Origin: Pontederia crassipes
Taxonomy: Eukaryota > Streptophyta > Magnoliopsida > Commelinales > Pontederiaceae
Assembly (NCBI GenBank): GCA_030549335.1
Contig: CM060194.1
Span: 63,330,547-63,394,546, forward strand
DNA: 64,000 bases
Direction: 5' to 3'
Part shown: positions 10,021-23,491 of the stretch, piece by piece
Layout: the number at the start of each line of letters is the position of its first letter
Numbering within the stretch: the first letter of the stretch is position 1
The notes under the pieces: generated by a model
What the model saw: the letters and a program-made list of their open reading frames with translations, nothing else
The model's database searches: none
Told to the model about the DNA's origin: nothing
Translations under genes and position numbers: made by a program

Positions 10021-13000
10021 ATGGATTCACAAAGTGGAGAGAAGAATGGAGGTTTTGAAGCTGCCGTCGAGATGAAGGATTCGATCCCTGGGTCGAAGAT
10101 GAAAGGATTTGGGAGTTTCGGAGATAAAGATATGTTTTTCAGAGCAGATAAAATTGATCTGAAAAGTCTGGATATCCATCTGGAGAAGCAACTCAACAAA
10201 GCATGGAGTGACGACAATGGCAACAAGGGCCCAAAGGAGGAATGGGAGATTGATCTGTCTAAACTAGAAATCCGGTATGAGATTGCACAAGGGACATATG
10301 GCACAGTGTATAGAGGCACTTATGATGGCCAGGATGTTGCAGGTATTTTCGCTTACTTTCATTTTCCCTCCTTTCAAATGGCCAGTTGAGAAGAACTCTC
10401 TAATGTTATTTGTCTATTTTGCACATAAAATTTTCGCTTCACGTTTGGTACTGGAATATGGGAGTTCTTTCTTTTCCAGTTTGAGAGACTTGATGTTCCG
10501 CAATTTGTTAGAGGATAACTACTGCTGCACAGTCGGTGGAGCTTATTGTTATTTCAGTTTTCTAAGCCATCATGTCTATTAGTTTATATAGTTGGCTCTT
10601 CTCAAATTTGTTCCTAGCAATTGGCACGCCAATGCTTGTAACGTATCCCTACTACATGTGCATTAAATACCAGAAAACAGATATGTCTTCTGCGAAATTA
10701 TCATAAAAAATCTTTTGTTATACGAAATTATCCCTGACAGAATGTTAACTCTTCTACAGACTAAATTTCTGGGTATCAACCTAATTGACTAAATTATGCT
10801 ATAGTCAATATAGACTTATCTAGTGCACTGGTTTAAGATTATAGTCAATTCATTCCATCACTAGAAAAACAACTCATTACTCTGATTCATTATCCATTGG
10901 ACACAACTTTATGTTAGAACCTAGTCAATTATTTTAAACAATTTGAAAGGTTCTGATTTTCTTTTCCCAAACTGGATAATAGCAGAGTCATGAATGCATG
11001 GTATTTGTAGCATTTGGAGATAGATTGCTCTTATTCCTTTATTTTCTTTTAGAGCGAAAGGACAGCTAACACATATTTCTCATTATTATGATTTATGAAT
11101 GGATATACAAACAAATGGTAACTATGTTGTATCAACTTATAATGTTGTATTATAGATTTCCTTGATTCATTTAGAGTTATGAATTGAATCTCTCTGATGA
11201 TTCCGGTCAGTTGTGAAATCATTTTAACCAAACATGAAGTTACTTCATGTAGTATCATCTGAGTCACATTGTTAATAAGTTCCTTATCAGGTTCAGCTTG
11301 CATATCATGAGGATAAGGCTCATGCAGTGAAAGTGGGTGAAGATATATCATAAAATCTGATTTCGTGCAGTTTGGTGAATGAACATTAAGGAATGAAAAC
11401 AATGACATGTTATCATATCCTTCAACTGTCATAAGAAGTCAGCATAGTGACTACCCCTACAGACATATTGTTAATCTGTTGGTGGGATAAGGCTTTGTTG
11501 TTGTTGTTGTGTTATTTTCCTCAAACCATCTGATATGACACCCCAAACAAAAAAAAACTTCTTTATTTATCTTTCAAAGTCAAGCTTAATCAAATCAATA
11601 TGTCATGTAGTTTTTAAAATACTGTGCATTATATTTGGATTTTGGGTTTGAGTTTGAAGATCTGTCAAAATGAGGATAATCACGGTTCACATTCAGTTGG
11701 CAAAGCCTAAATCTAGCCATCAAATTGAGCAGTCTATTCCACTAAAAAATAGACCTCTTTTAAATAAGCATTTTTTTGTGTAATAGTGAAAGTCTTGGAT
11801 TGGGGAGAAGATGGTATGGCCACTGACAGTGAAACTGCTGCTCTTCGAACATCATTTCAACAAGAAGTTGCCGTGTGGCATAAGCTTGATCATCCAAATG
11901 TGACAAAGGTATGTATCCTTCTAAAAAAATCTTCTTATCCTTGCAATAATATTGATAGCATGTTATAATTGAATAAGCTTCCTTGCAGTTTGTTGGTGCA
12001 TCAATGGGAACTACTGATCTCAAAGTTCCACAAAAAAATCAATCAACCAGTGGGCACACTTCCTTTCCTGCTCGAGCATGTTGTGTCGTTGTTGAGTACC
12101 TTCCTAGTGGAACATTGAAGCATTATTTGATAAAGAATATTCGAAAAAAACTTCCGTATAAGATTGTGGTTCAAGTGGCATTGGATCTAGCTAGAGGGTG
12201 AGTTTACTTGGCCATGACTCTTCCTGTTTCCTTTATTAGAATGAACTGCAACAATCGTGTAACAAGGCATTTATCATCATCAGATTAAGCTATCTACACT
12301 CACAGAAGATTGTACACAGAGATGTCAAAACTGAGAACATGTTATTAGATAGCCATAGAACTCTCAAAATTGCTGATTTTGGTGTTGCACGTGTTGAGGC
12401 TCAGAATCCGAAAGATATGACTGGTGAGACAGGGACACTTGGATACATGGCTCCAGAGGTGCATTTTCGTAACTTTTCTTCTATGTAAATATATTGTCAA
12501 ATGAACAAATAGGATGATGATAATGATTTTTTAGTGATATTCAGTCTCTTTCAACAAGGCCTTTTTAGTGATATCAAGGCTTTCATTTTTGTTGAAAAAT
12601 TATAATAAAGATTCCAAAGAAATTTTGATGTAACATAATGCACAACAGGTTCTTGATGGTAAACCCTACAATCGAAAATGCGATGTCTACAGCTTCGGAA
12701 TATGCTTGTGGGAGATCTATTGTTGCGACATGCCATATGCCAATCTCAGCTTTGCTGAAGTCTCGTCTGCGGTTGTACGACATGTTAGTATCTATTTCGA
12801 ATATTTGAAGTGTGTTGTGTTGAATCTGTTGATGGAATTTTTATTTTTTTTCTGTTAGCCTTTCTACATTAGCTTTCCTTCTATTAGTTTAGTCAAGACA
12901 GTAACCAACATAAAACATCACCAAGTTTTTTTGATAATTTGACAGAATTTAAGACCTGACATTCCTCGGTGTTGTCCGAGTGCGATGGCAAGCATCATGC

Positions 13001-13152
13001 GAAAGTGTTGGGATGGGAATCCTGATAAGCGACCTGATATGGATGAAGTAGTAAGACTACTAGAGGCACTTGACACAAGTAAAGGTGGTGGCATGATTCC
13101 TGAAGACCAAGCGCATGGATGTTTTTGTTTTCGCCCTAGGCGAGGACCATAA
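10021..13152 (+). CDS. Raf-like serine/threonine protein kinase (STY13/MRK1-like), 389 aa
   Basis: Six exons join in phase: 10021-10342, 11787-11908, 11989-12197, 12284-12458, 12649-12783 and 12946-13152 (TAA). All introns are GT-AG, and intron 1 is 1.4 kb. Kinase landmarks run in order: glycine loop G91-T-Y-G-T-V, lysine K109 in VAVK, HRDVKTEN with D231, DFG at 249-251, APE at 274-276 and the subdomain IX core DVYSFGICLWE. The enzyme would phosphorylate Ser/Thr, perhaps also Tyr. Domain style and size match plant group C Raf-like MAPKKKs; whether it acts in a MAPK cascade is unknown. The N-terminal 80 residues are charged. The C-terminus carries GCFCFRPRRGP, whose cysteines could be lipid-modified (inference). 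An in-frame ATG at 9934 is an alternative start. Confidence 0.93.
11488..11511 (+). repeat. RTE LINE 3' tail remnant in kinase intron 1
   Basis: GTGGGATAAGGCTTTG followed by (TTG)n is the same 3' end as the RTE fragment in the OSB gene near 22075-22104. Only the last 25-30 bp are present, so this is an extremely 5'-truncated insertion. No clear target duplication was found. Confidence 0.55.
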
Positions 13153-13547
13153 TGATATCTATTTTTTTTTCCCCACAACCTCGTAGTCATTTTATATTTT
13201 CTGCTATATTACTCCTTTTTTTCTTGATATTTATATATTGTGATGGTGGTTATGATGATTTAGAAAGGTTTTTTTTTCTTTTATTGTGTATCCATATGTG
13301 ACGCTTATTTGAAGAAAGTTGTGCGTGTAATAAGTCAAATGACATGTTCAAATTAAGCTACTGCTATAGCTGAAGCTTTTGGAATAAAATGTATGCAAAT
13401 TTTTTCTAATGCATTTTGGAGACGTTCATTTTTTCTTCCTATTTACTTTTTTTTGTTTCAAATAAATTTTTACATACAAAAACTAGACACATCTAAATAT
13501 TAATATTTGTTTCTTATTAAAACATGTTCTATTTAATATCACCACTA
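13153..13547. other. Kinase 3' UTR and flank
   Basis: T-rich sequence after the kinase stop, with an AATAAA at about 13383 that could direct polyadenylation. No gene is seen. Confidence 0.4.
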
Positions 13548-13555
13548 GTTCTAAC

Positions 13556-14147
13556 TAGTGTTGTAAGATCCGGCCCGGCTTGGCCGGTCGGACCGGTGTC
13601 CGGGCACTAAAACGGTCCGTGGGTCAGTCAAAATTCGGTCAAGCGATTGATTCGCTTTGATCCGGTCAAACTCCGGTTCAACCGCTTGACCCGACGGGTT
13701 TGATCAATCCGAACGGGTCAAAGTTGTAAAATACATAAAAAAATAAAACATATAAAAATTATTAAAAATTTTAAAAAAATATTATTTATATATATCTTTA
13801 TTTGAAATTTATGTTTAACATTCTTCTTTATTATATATATAATATTTCATCAATATTTTTATTTTTTATAATTACATCACGAGATTTTTTAAAAAATATT
13901 CGATGATTCAATTAATGCTTACTTTATTATATTATTTGATCTAAATATTTTATTATATTATGTTTTGTATTTTTTGCTAAATAAAATATCATATATTAAA
14001 AATATTACAATGATCACCTTAATTTATTTTATTATTTTATTAATTTATATTATCCGATCCGATCATTCAGTTCGATCCGATCTGACTGATCCGACTTGAT
14101 CCGTTAAGCAATCCGGGTCGATGCTGAGGTCAGGTCTTAAAGCATTG
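13556..14147. mobile_element. hAT-type MITE (592 bp) with imperfect 8-bp target duplication
   Basis: Flanked by GTTCTAAC (13548-13555) and GTTCCAAC (14148-14155), which match at 7 of 8 bases. Ends: left TAGTGTTGTAAGA, right (reverse complement) CAATGCTTTAAGA. The end regions are rich in CCGG, GGTC and GATCCG words, and the centre (13730-14050) is nearly all A/T. The architecture is like the 7958 element, with different termini and more decay, suggesting an older insertion. No coding capacity. Confidence 0.65.
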
Positions 14148-14155
14148 GTTCCAAC

Positions 14156-17120
14156 TTGTATAATTTTGTTAATATGTCCTCGCATATTTGATATTAATTG
14201 AATACTTTTCTATACATTAATAATATTAAATATATTATTTAGGATTTCGATGGTTTTCTTTGGTGACGTTTTTAATTTAACATCACCCTAGGTTATTTTG
14301 GGACTTCAAAAACTTATTTTTTTTTAATGTCATATTATATAAATTTTATATTCTTTTAACACTTTAATAAACAATGTTTCAATTTATATTGACGTATTTT
14401 ATAATTAAATAATTTACTATATTTAATTCTCATCATTTATAGAAATATAAAGGAATTTAGACACACTGTAGGGAGTATATTTTTTTGTGTTTTGGTTTTC
14501 TAAAGAAATGATAGGAAATGTTCTGAAACAAATGTTTTAGGATGACAGGAAAATGTGATAAAATAATCATTTTTGTTTTCACTTGAAAATGCTTTCGCGA
14601 ACATAAAACTTGTCCCTGAGGTTTGCAAGTATTTTAATTAAGCATTTAAACATTAACCTCACTAAGTTCATTTTCGTCTAAAAATTAAAACATGGCATTG
14701 TTTTTTACAAGCCAAACAATTACTTATATTTCTATTTAATGAAATTGTAAATGGAAATGATGTTTTGAATTTTTAAGCATAAGATAAAAATACATCTGAA
14801 CACATTGAAGCTAGACATTTCTAAAAAAAAATTGCAAATAAACGGAGAAAATTATTTGTCTCAAAAAATGGTTTACAGTTGGTAAAGAAAAAGAAATCTG
14901 CTATGAATTTTTTCAGGGTGTGTAATGTAAATGAATCATTCTTTAACCTTCAAATTTGACGACCACATTATTTATATGTCAATGCATAACTAATTATCAC
15001 GATCAGTAACAAAATTATTGTAAATATTCAAGTAAATTATAAGATTATTTATTTTATGTTTTGGATTAAATTCTTTCCTATTGGTTTAATTTTTTTTATA
15101 ATTGACTATCTCGATTTTTTTATTGTAAATATTCAAATGAATTATAAGATTACCACGCTCTATTAGGAAAGGACCATGGTTGATTTGTGTGTGTGAAATT
15201 AGCACTTCACACCGTGACTTTTTAAAGATATCGACGGTGCTTATTTGATGATTCAATGATAACACATATATATATAAAAGTAAGTTTTGCTTCACATAAT
15301 CCGTATCTCCTATGAGTATATATTACACTGAAAATGGAATATGATGCGATAAATTAATTAGGGACCCTATGGACTTACACACAAAAAAATTAGTTTTAAA
15401 TATAAATCATCGTTGATGTATTCATATTAGAAAAAAAAATAATGCAACCGTGGTTATAAATTTATAATATATAAAAAATGTCATTAATTTTTTACAGATA
15501 AAATAAGGAATCATTATGTGTACCAAAAAATATATTATTCACATTGGAATGATGTAATTGCAGAACTAGAAAAAAAATAGTGAAGAATTAAAAGGATTGT
15601 CTTGTCCTACACCGTGAAAAAACTTATCCGTTCACGGTAGAATCTTACTATCCTACGATGTTAGTATAAATTTATTTGAATATAAAATTAAAAGTAATAT
15701 AAACATGCTTGAGAATTTTTATATATTGTACATTGTATTATCATATTTTTAATATATTTTCATAATTCAATATTATGTTATGAAACCAATCCTATATTAT
15801 ATTTCATCAAAATTAAATTTCATTATTCAATGTGTACTAATCATTCTATCATATTTTAATAAAGATCAAATATTATATATTATTATTTTAGTATTTTTAA
15901 AAATGCATCATATTGTATTCACATGATATAAACATATTTATTAGATTTAAAATATTAATGGTAATGTTTAATTAATTTATATATAAACATAACATTTGTA
16001 AATAAATATATTATTTTATATTAAAAAATATTTTTTAATTCATGAGATAAGATCTTATACTCTATCCGATATTATTAATCTTCGAATACCCTTACGACCT
16101 AAAAAAATGATCCTTGTACCTATTGATTTGAATCAAAATTATTGAAACAAACAAAAAAAAAGAAATGAAAAAAATAAAAGAGGAAAATTCACCGTGGAAT
16201 TCCACGTCCTAAATGGGAAATCCCAAACAACACAATGATCAATCTTGCCGGTCATAAGTTTTTTATCATTTTTATTTTCTTAATAATATTTGGCATTAAT
16301 TATTATTATAGGTTTAATTTTTTTTCTTTGATGGCAAAGCGGCCATTTTGAATCCAGCCTAAATTGAATCGGATCATGTCGGGTTAATTTGATTAATTTT
16401 CTTTTTCTTCTCAATATTTGATATTAATTTTGTTCTTTTAAAGCATTGATATACATTTTATTTTCAACATATAAGACAACTTTCACCTGAAACTCATCCT
16501 TTTTTTTGTGTATTGCACTCTACATTTCAATCACATTAATATGTGGTCATCTCTTTATATGTGAGTGGATGTAGGGAACCATGTGCTACATGAGTGGATG
16601 TAGGGTGCATTAAAAAAAAAAAATGGAAGCACCTTATTTAATCTCCTTATATATTCATACAGATATATTGCTTTAATGCATCTGTAATTTTAAAGGCAAT
16701 TTAAATTTTAAATTAAATAAAATAAAATCAATTCTTTTTATAAAATAACCTAGTTAGATCAACTGTTGGGGTTGGGTTGATTGAGTTTGAAAACTTGATT
16801 GGATCATTTCAAATTTGATCGGCCAAACACACAAAAAAAAACCATAACGATAAATACTCGTAGTCGCATGGATTGGATTATCAAGTTTATCTCACACAGA
16901 ATTTATTATTGTTGAAACAATGTTGGAAGCAATTTCACAATAAATATCATCATCTACTCGATCCTAACACTTCAATTGTTACACACACAGAAAAACTATT
17001 TTACGTTTGAATAACTTTATGTTAGATTTGAAAGTTCCGAACGGGACATTGTATTTGGATAAATTTAGATAATTGATTCGAAGTTATTAGTGTTGTAGTA
17101 TCATTTTTCACTTTTCTTAT
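14156..17120. other. AT-rich intergenic DNA
   Basis: No gene is supported. A 35-bp near-identical direct repeat (ATTGTAAATATTCAA...) occurs at about 15014-15049 and 15120-15155. A short palindrome CCGTGGAATTCCACG lies near 16192. The rest is A/T-rich with short random frames. Confidence 0.5.
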
Positions 17121-17449
17121 TTTGCATCCATTTGTTTCTTTATTAGTAATAGTTAACATGTAAGTTTTATATGTCAACAATAATATTTTAATGTTTTCAA
17201 TTCTTAATTTCCAATTTATTTTTCTATTTATTTTCATATGTTCAATTTTTTTAACTTTTTCCTTAGATATTTGAAATATATTATAAACTTATATCTTACA
17301 ATCTACGATAAATTATCACAAAACTATCGTAAACAGACCATAAACTTATCATATTTCTTTGTTATTCATTACTCATCGTGCTATTTGCATCCATTTGTTT
17401 CTTTATTAGTAATAGTTAGCATGTATATTTTACATGTCAACAATAATAT
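17121..17449. repeat. 66-bp direct repeat pair
   Basis: The segments 17121-17186 and 17384-17449 both begin TTTGCATCCATTTGTTTC and stay nearly identical to CAACAATAATAT. They are 263 bp apart. They may be a segmental duplication or the remains of a small direct-repeat element. Confidence 0.7.
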
Positions 17450-17499
17450 ATGAATAGCGTATACTGGTAGCTCGCGAGATCATTGTGTTCATTAGGTTA

Positions 17500-19450
17500 T
17501 GGCACACAAAAATTGTTGACATATATTAATTCAACACATATTGAATGCAATTCATTCAGCTCGAATCCATGATCTGCTCATGTCATCGCAAAGAAGAAGT
17601 GTTTCTGTCGTAAAATCTCACTATCTATCGCATCAAAAAATGTCTATCATGCACTATCATAATGGATCATCCTATCTAACCGGGACAATCATGTGTTGTT
17701 CTCTCGAGTGAATCGCCACCCCAAATGTGCAGTGATGAATCATGAAGTGTCACGTTGCGTCAAGAAGAGTGTCATCATGTCCATCTCATGTTCACTCATA
17801 CTACGAGGTTGCATTACACGTTCAACCGTGTAACTCAAAGTACCCCATCATATTCAAAGGCGTTGTCATCATGCCCAGTCATAATAGTCTTGCGTTGCTC
17901 AACATTTCGTGACGTCGCGTCGCCTAGTCATGCAACCTGAAGAGCTCAATGACAAAAGTTAGGCCGATGTCAAGTTCAACGTGTCTTTTTGGCTATGGAA
18001 TTGCAAATACTTTGGGACAAGTTGTTAGCCTAGCCTGCCTCATCAACTATCCTCTCGTAAGCGGCATAATGTCACCCGTGAGAGCTGGAACGAGTCTGTT
18101 ACATGCCAATACAAATTAACGTCTCAACTTTAATGACTAATTTGACAAATTATCTGAGCATTGGGCATTTGACAAACCCTTGGCAATGTTGTTGCTGATT
18201 TCAAGTGTTTAGCCATCAACCGAAGGCAGGCCAACATTTCCAGCCAACTTCTTGAGTAATTGAAGAGGCCTCTGAAATAAAAGACCAAGGTTCGAAAGAC
18301 ACATTGTTGATGTTATCCTTTCAAAAGGAGATGGAGATAAAGTTGTAAGCTATTGCCATGAGTTCTCTAACATCAATCCGCTTGCCATCAAGCAAAGTGT
18401 CTTAACAAGCATCCTCGTAGTGGAGATTCGAAACGTCTACTGTTTCGCGAGAATTAGCCATCTGGTGGACAAGTATGTTAAAGGTGTATGATGTTTATTG
18501 ACAAACACAATCACATCACTTTGTCCAAACTCTCATATGGACGAGTGTCAAAGGTGCATTATTTTCATCGATGAGCACAATGGCATTGCCCCATCCATAT
18601 CTCGAAACTCTTGTCGAAGCTTCAAAAGAAGTCCTATGATCGGAAGAATACGCATCCCATGCAACAAAATCATGCGGTGTTCAAGTCGACCAAAGGAGGA
18701 TCGAGTCGTGTCCACAATGAACGTGAAAAGACTTGTCTTTCCCAACAACGACTTGAAGCAAAAGAACTTTGCTCTGTCTCAAACGTCGAAGCATCAAGGG
18801 TGAGATAGTCTATGCTCTGCATTCGACAGATGGATTACTCCTTGTCGTAGCCACTGCAACATGAAGATTTCGAGTTAATTCATGCCTGTCAAATGGCGAG
18901 ACTCTCATCATGCTCTTGTCGCGATCTCGAAGTAACTCTTTCTTGTTCCTCCCCAAGTAGTCAAACCAATCGAGTTGACACTGTGCAAGTCTATAGAAGC
19001 CGAAGTCAACAAAATTTTGATGGACGAATAGTTGCTTCTTAAAGTTAGACTGCTCATATTGTGGACTTTGCTTATGCTGCACATGTGACAACCCCAATTG
19101 GAAGTGAAGTATGCCTAAAGAAGGAGTTCTCAGAGAGTCCCGAAAAGGCATGGACATTCTTGGCGTTGTGTTATGCTAATGAAGTAAAAGTCAAGACAAA
19201 GAATACAAACTCTAACTAGACAAGTGAAGTTCAATATGAAGATAAAGACCTCGAAGAAGTTCGGACAACAACATCGGGTGCGTCGTTGACTTTGGTAGGG
19301 GTGAATGTGTGTTTTCTTGTGACACAATGCACAAAGTCTCACGACACCAATGCCACCCAACATAAGCTTGATAGTACTCAGAGCCATTCAAAGAAATACA
19401 TGCAATGTCATGCACTACGTAATATTGAGAGTACTGACTATCCTTTCTTG
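17500..19450. other. Unassigned degenerate island, probably an old repeat
   Basis: About 2 kb with balanced composition inside AT-rich DNA, so its origin differs from its flanks. Reading frames up to 115 codons occur on the minus strand (18810-19157), but none shows a domain I recognise and all are broken. It looks like a decayed retrotransposon or gene-derived fragment; no LTR pair or target duplication was found. Confidence 0.4.
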
Positions 19451-20494
19451 TGGTAGAATCTTATCATCCTTATGAATACCCAAGTTACCATAGAGCATTA
19501 CTTTTTTATATTTCTACTTTTGTATTCATACTTCTTCCTCTAAGTTATATGAAGGAGGAGTCCACTAATACCTCCCTAAGCCCATATGTGTTTTATATTT
19601 TTACATAATACAAGTAAGCTTTTTAATTCTAGTGTTTGTGTCTTAAGCGTGGAGTGCTAACTTATATCGTTGATCCTTCACGGTGTCCCATGATTCTTCG
19701 GATGACCCTTCGAATGTCAAGCGCTCAAGCGCACTCATTGGTGTCACAATGCATTTGTGTCATGGTCCCATGACGACTCATTGAATACTCTCGTCATATC
19801 TATGATTAAAAATTTATATCGTCTCGATCGTAATACTTTCGCTTATTACTCAGAATAAAATTGATTAGGTGCTCCTTCGTCTAGTGACCGAACTTAATTC
19901 AAAATGGCCCATGACACATCAAGCTTTGGATCTTAATTAAACTCATGAATGACCATTGATGTCTTAATACTGATGGATCTAAGACGACTTGTCAAAGGAA
20001 TTCGGGACTCTGTTCCGTTCCAACATTTTTTCCATTATTTTGTTTTTATAATTACACATCGACAAATTATGAAAAATATTCCTAAACTTAAATATAATGA
20101 CCTCTCTTACTTATCCCAAACGGCTTGGAGTTGGAGGTAAAAAGCAATATGCACTTATTTAAAAAAAATGTTGCAACAAAAACATTGTTTTTTGGGCTTC
20201 ATATTAAGATTTCTGTTTTATTAAAAACAAACTTTCCACAACCTGTGTAAGATTGGTAAATATTAAGGTCTTAAAATTATTTTTTATTTACATAATTAAT
20301 TGGTAAATATTGTGTTGGGTCCGCTGCTCAAGACTCGGCCCATTTGCCCCCTGAAGAGGGGTGCGGGCGCGGGCGGGCGGCCCATTAGACGACGACTCTC
20401 GCCTCTGTTCTTTTCCTAAGCTCTTTGCTTTTTTTCTTTTTTTCACTTCATTCCTCCTCGTGTAAGAACTCAGAAGTAAGAACAGAGTGAAAAA
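19451..20494. other. Intergenic DNA and probable OSB promoter
   Basis: No gene is supported in 19451-20280. From about 20330 the sequence becomes GC-rich and then CT-rich, as expected of the promoter and leader of the OSB gene. No convincing TATA box is seen. Confidence 0.4.
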
Positions 20495-23491
20495 ATGGAG
20501 ATGGCCACGACACTCCCCTCCCAGTTCAGAAACCCCGTCTTTAACCCCTCCCAAAAACCTAGTCCTTTCTCCTTCGTCTTCCTTCTCTCCTCCCCTCACC
20601 GTCAGGACAAGAAGCCCCACGCCGCCGTCTCCTTGCCCCTCGGCCGGCGCCCTCGTCCTCGCGCCGCCGTCCGCTGCTCCTCGAGCGGCCACGCCGACTT
20701 CGAGCAGGAGCGGGTGTTCCGCCCGCGGCCGCAGGAGATCCCGTGGAGCAAAGAACTCGCCAACTCCGTCCACCTCATCGGAACTGTAGGCGCCCCCGTC
20801 CAGATCAAGCACCTCAGCAGCGGGAAGACCCTCGCTTGGACCCGCCTCGCCGTCAAGAAGTCCGCCACTGAGACAACTTGGTACGCGCTGGGGAAAAGAA
20901 AGGACCCGTTTTTTTTTTCTCGTGTAACCATTATTTAGCTTCGTCGAGTCCTCAAAATTTGATTTTTAGTGTGAATTCTTATGGCCGGACTAAATGTTCG
21001 GTCAATGTGTCCTCTGGTTAGTATCTCACACTTGTGAAATGCACTCAAAGTGTTTGATGGGGTTATTTACTATACCTGAAAGATGAAAAGATATTTCTTC
21101 TTTCTTTGACTATGTTCATGCTTGATGGCATTCATCCTCTCTGTAATGTTATCAGCTTGTCCTATTTCTTCTGTCATATATCTTAGGCGATTGATTGACT
21201 ATCTATGTTTCATGCTTCCAAATTATTGTTCCTCGACTTTTTGTTCGGGTAAATTGTTCCTTGACATTAATTATGCAGTCTTAGGATGTACTGAATCGTC
21301 AAAATGTGATATTGTTCTTGCATTTATCAGTTAAGTTGTTGAGATGTTTGAAAGGAATCTTGTGATGATGGTAAACTTGGTCATGATTCAGGGTCAGTCT
21401 GACCTTCTGGGACGATCTTGCTCATGTGGCTTCCCAGCATGTGGAGAAAGGCAACCAAGTCTATGTTTCAGGACGGCTAGTTTCTGATACTGTTGGAGAG
21501 GATGACAAGAAACAAGTTTACTATAAGGTGGGTACTTTGAATTGTATAAAATCACAATTGTTTAAGTTTCAGATTTGATTTCTCAACCTGACATTTTATG
21601 GTAGGTGGTAGTTCAACAGCTGAATTTTGTTGAAAGAAGCTTTCCTCCAGTGTCATTATATGAGCCAGAAGCAAACAATGTGGCCTCAGGTATTCATGCT
21701 TTTGATAGGAGGATCATGCTAAATGTTTTCTCAAGAATGATGTGTTTGTAAACAAAGTTTTATTAGCAAAGAGATCAAAGTATCAACTTGAAACAATAAG
21801 TCCTCTTTGGAGCAACTTTCCTTTCTATGGTTGATCCATGTATGAATTAGTTAAGTTTGTCATAATATGTGACCATGTTCAAAGAAGACCATTAGATGCG
21901 CTAGTAAGAAGAGTAGATCAAATAATCTGGAGTCCGATTAAAAGAGGGAGAGGGAGGCCAAGGCGGACACTTGGCGAACTAATAGAGCAAGATCTATTGG
22001 TGAATAATATACCGAAAGGTTTGGTTACTAATAGAGCGGAATGGCGTCGTATGATCCATGTAGCCGACCCCACCTAGTGGGATAAGGCTTTGTTGTTGTT
22101 GTTGTTGTCATAATATGTGACATGAGTGTCATGCTTGTCTGAGTCTTACACACTTGCTCAAATTTTCCATCAGCCTTGGGCATCCATCTTCCCTTTTGCT
22201 TTGTTACCTTGGTGACATGTTTCTTAGATGAGTTAAATTTAACAAATGCAGTCTTAGTTGTAAGCTGCTTTATAGAATTGGAAGTAATTTCTTTGTTCAT
22301 TCATACCTTACAATATGATATCATTTCATGCTTTGCATTCTTTTTTTGTGGGGAAAAGGTTAAACTTTTAGTCTCCAATTCTCGTATGGAAGGTTCTAAG
22401 CCCGGAAGCTACATGGGCAACGCCTCAGGTTCAACAGAGGAGCTTTGGCAAGCCTTTTTTGCTAACCCAATGGAATGGTGGGATAACAGGCAAAATAAGG
22501 TTTGAGATTGTCTTTTGTCTTATAATTAGTATGTAACTATTTTCATCTAGGAAGAATCAATATTTAAAATACGAGTCTTTTTCTTTTGTTTATGATCATT
22601 AGCTTCAGTTAGTTTACTATAGTTTTCCATGTAATACTTGTCATATTTTCCCTCCAAAAAAATGGATGCCATATTTCCTTTTTAATGTCTTGTCTATCAG
22701 TTTATCAAAATAATGCAAGCTGGAGAAAGCTGGTTTTAAATCCAGAAAAATTGTTGTCCAAATCGTTTTCATGAATATTATCACATATTTTTAATTCTGA
22801 AAAAAAAATTAATTGTCCTGCAAAGTGGTCTAATCTTACATATGAGATTGGATCTGCATATATTCTCCACCAGGTTACCTAATGGGACAGATGAGACAGT
22901 GGGTGACCCATGATAAGTATTGGATTGTTGAACATTAACGATGGCACTTGGACATTTCATGCTGGTGCCTATTCAATTTTTATAAACTGAGTGAAAACAC
23001 TTAAACATGCATGTATATCTGACACCCATCTGATTCAACTTCTTAGCAATTTTTTTTACTGGATAGGAGCCAGACTACGCCAGAATCTGAATAAATTGGT
23101 AGTCATCTTAATTTAAACATTTTCTTTACAGTTTAGATTAGTTCATAGGCATTTATGTGTTCACTTTTGCTTCTGCTGTTAATAGCATTGGCATATACAT
23201 ATATACATGTATTTAATATTTCATGTTGCTTTTGAAGTATCTGTATGAATCTGTCTACGACCTTTTTTAATTGTTGAAAGAAAGTTGCTTCAATATTTAC
23301 AGAGAAGTCCGAAGCACCCTGATTTTAAGCACAAGGATAGTGGAGAGGCTTTGTGGATTGATGCCAAGTATACTCCACACTGGGTGAAATCACAGTTGGA
23401 AGTATTAGACTCCAGAATTGGTTCCCTTCAATCAAATGGGAGAGGCTCTTCTGTTTCCTTTGTGCGCGGTGAAGATGTGCTGCCATTTTAG
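20495..23491 (+). CDS. Organellar single-stranded DNA-binding protein, OSB family, 307 aa
   Basis: Five exons join in phase: 20495-20880, 21392-21527, 21605-21689, 22372-22499 and 23303-23491 (TAG). A second ATG six bases on (20501) is equally possible. The first 65 residues are rich in Ser, Pro and Arg with few acidic residues, as in a plastid or mitochondrial transit peptide. Next is an SSB-like OB fold (about residues 85-190, with LIGTVGAPVQIKHLSSGKT and TFWDDLAHV), then one PDF motif (about 226-275, with FFANPMEWWDNR and KHPDFKHKD), which defines the OSB family. In Arabidopsis these proteins bind ssDNA and limit illegitimate recombination in organelle genomes. Which organelle and which paralogue cannot be told. 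Intron 3 carries an RTE insertion. Confidence 0.92.
21874..22104 (+). mobile_element. 5'-truncated RTE-clade LINE in OSB intron 3
   Basis: Flanked by a 17-bp perfect target duplication, TTGTCATAATATGTGAC, at 21857-21873 and 22105-22121. The insert encodes the last 60 or so residues of an RTE reverse transcriptase (RRPLDALVRRVDQI, RGRGRPRRTLGE, EWRRMIHVADPT, then stop) and ends with GGGATAAGGCTTTG and (TTG)n. This is a classical 5'-truncated LINE insertion, in the same orientation as the host gene. It lies inside the intron and leaves both splice sites intact. The perfect duplication suggests it is fairly recent. Confidence 0.88.

Noticed and set aside
18810-19387. Minus frames in the 17.5-19.4 kb island as a gene
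   Set aside because: Several short frames in different phases, no splice-supported joining and no known domain.
20288-20812. 174-codon minus frame over OSB exon 1
   Set aside because: Antisense shadow of a GC-rich transit-peptide exon. The plus frame continues correctly across introns into the OB fold.
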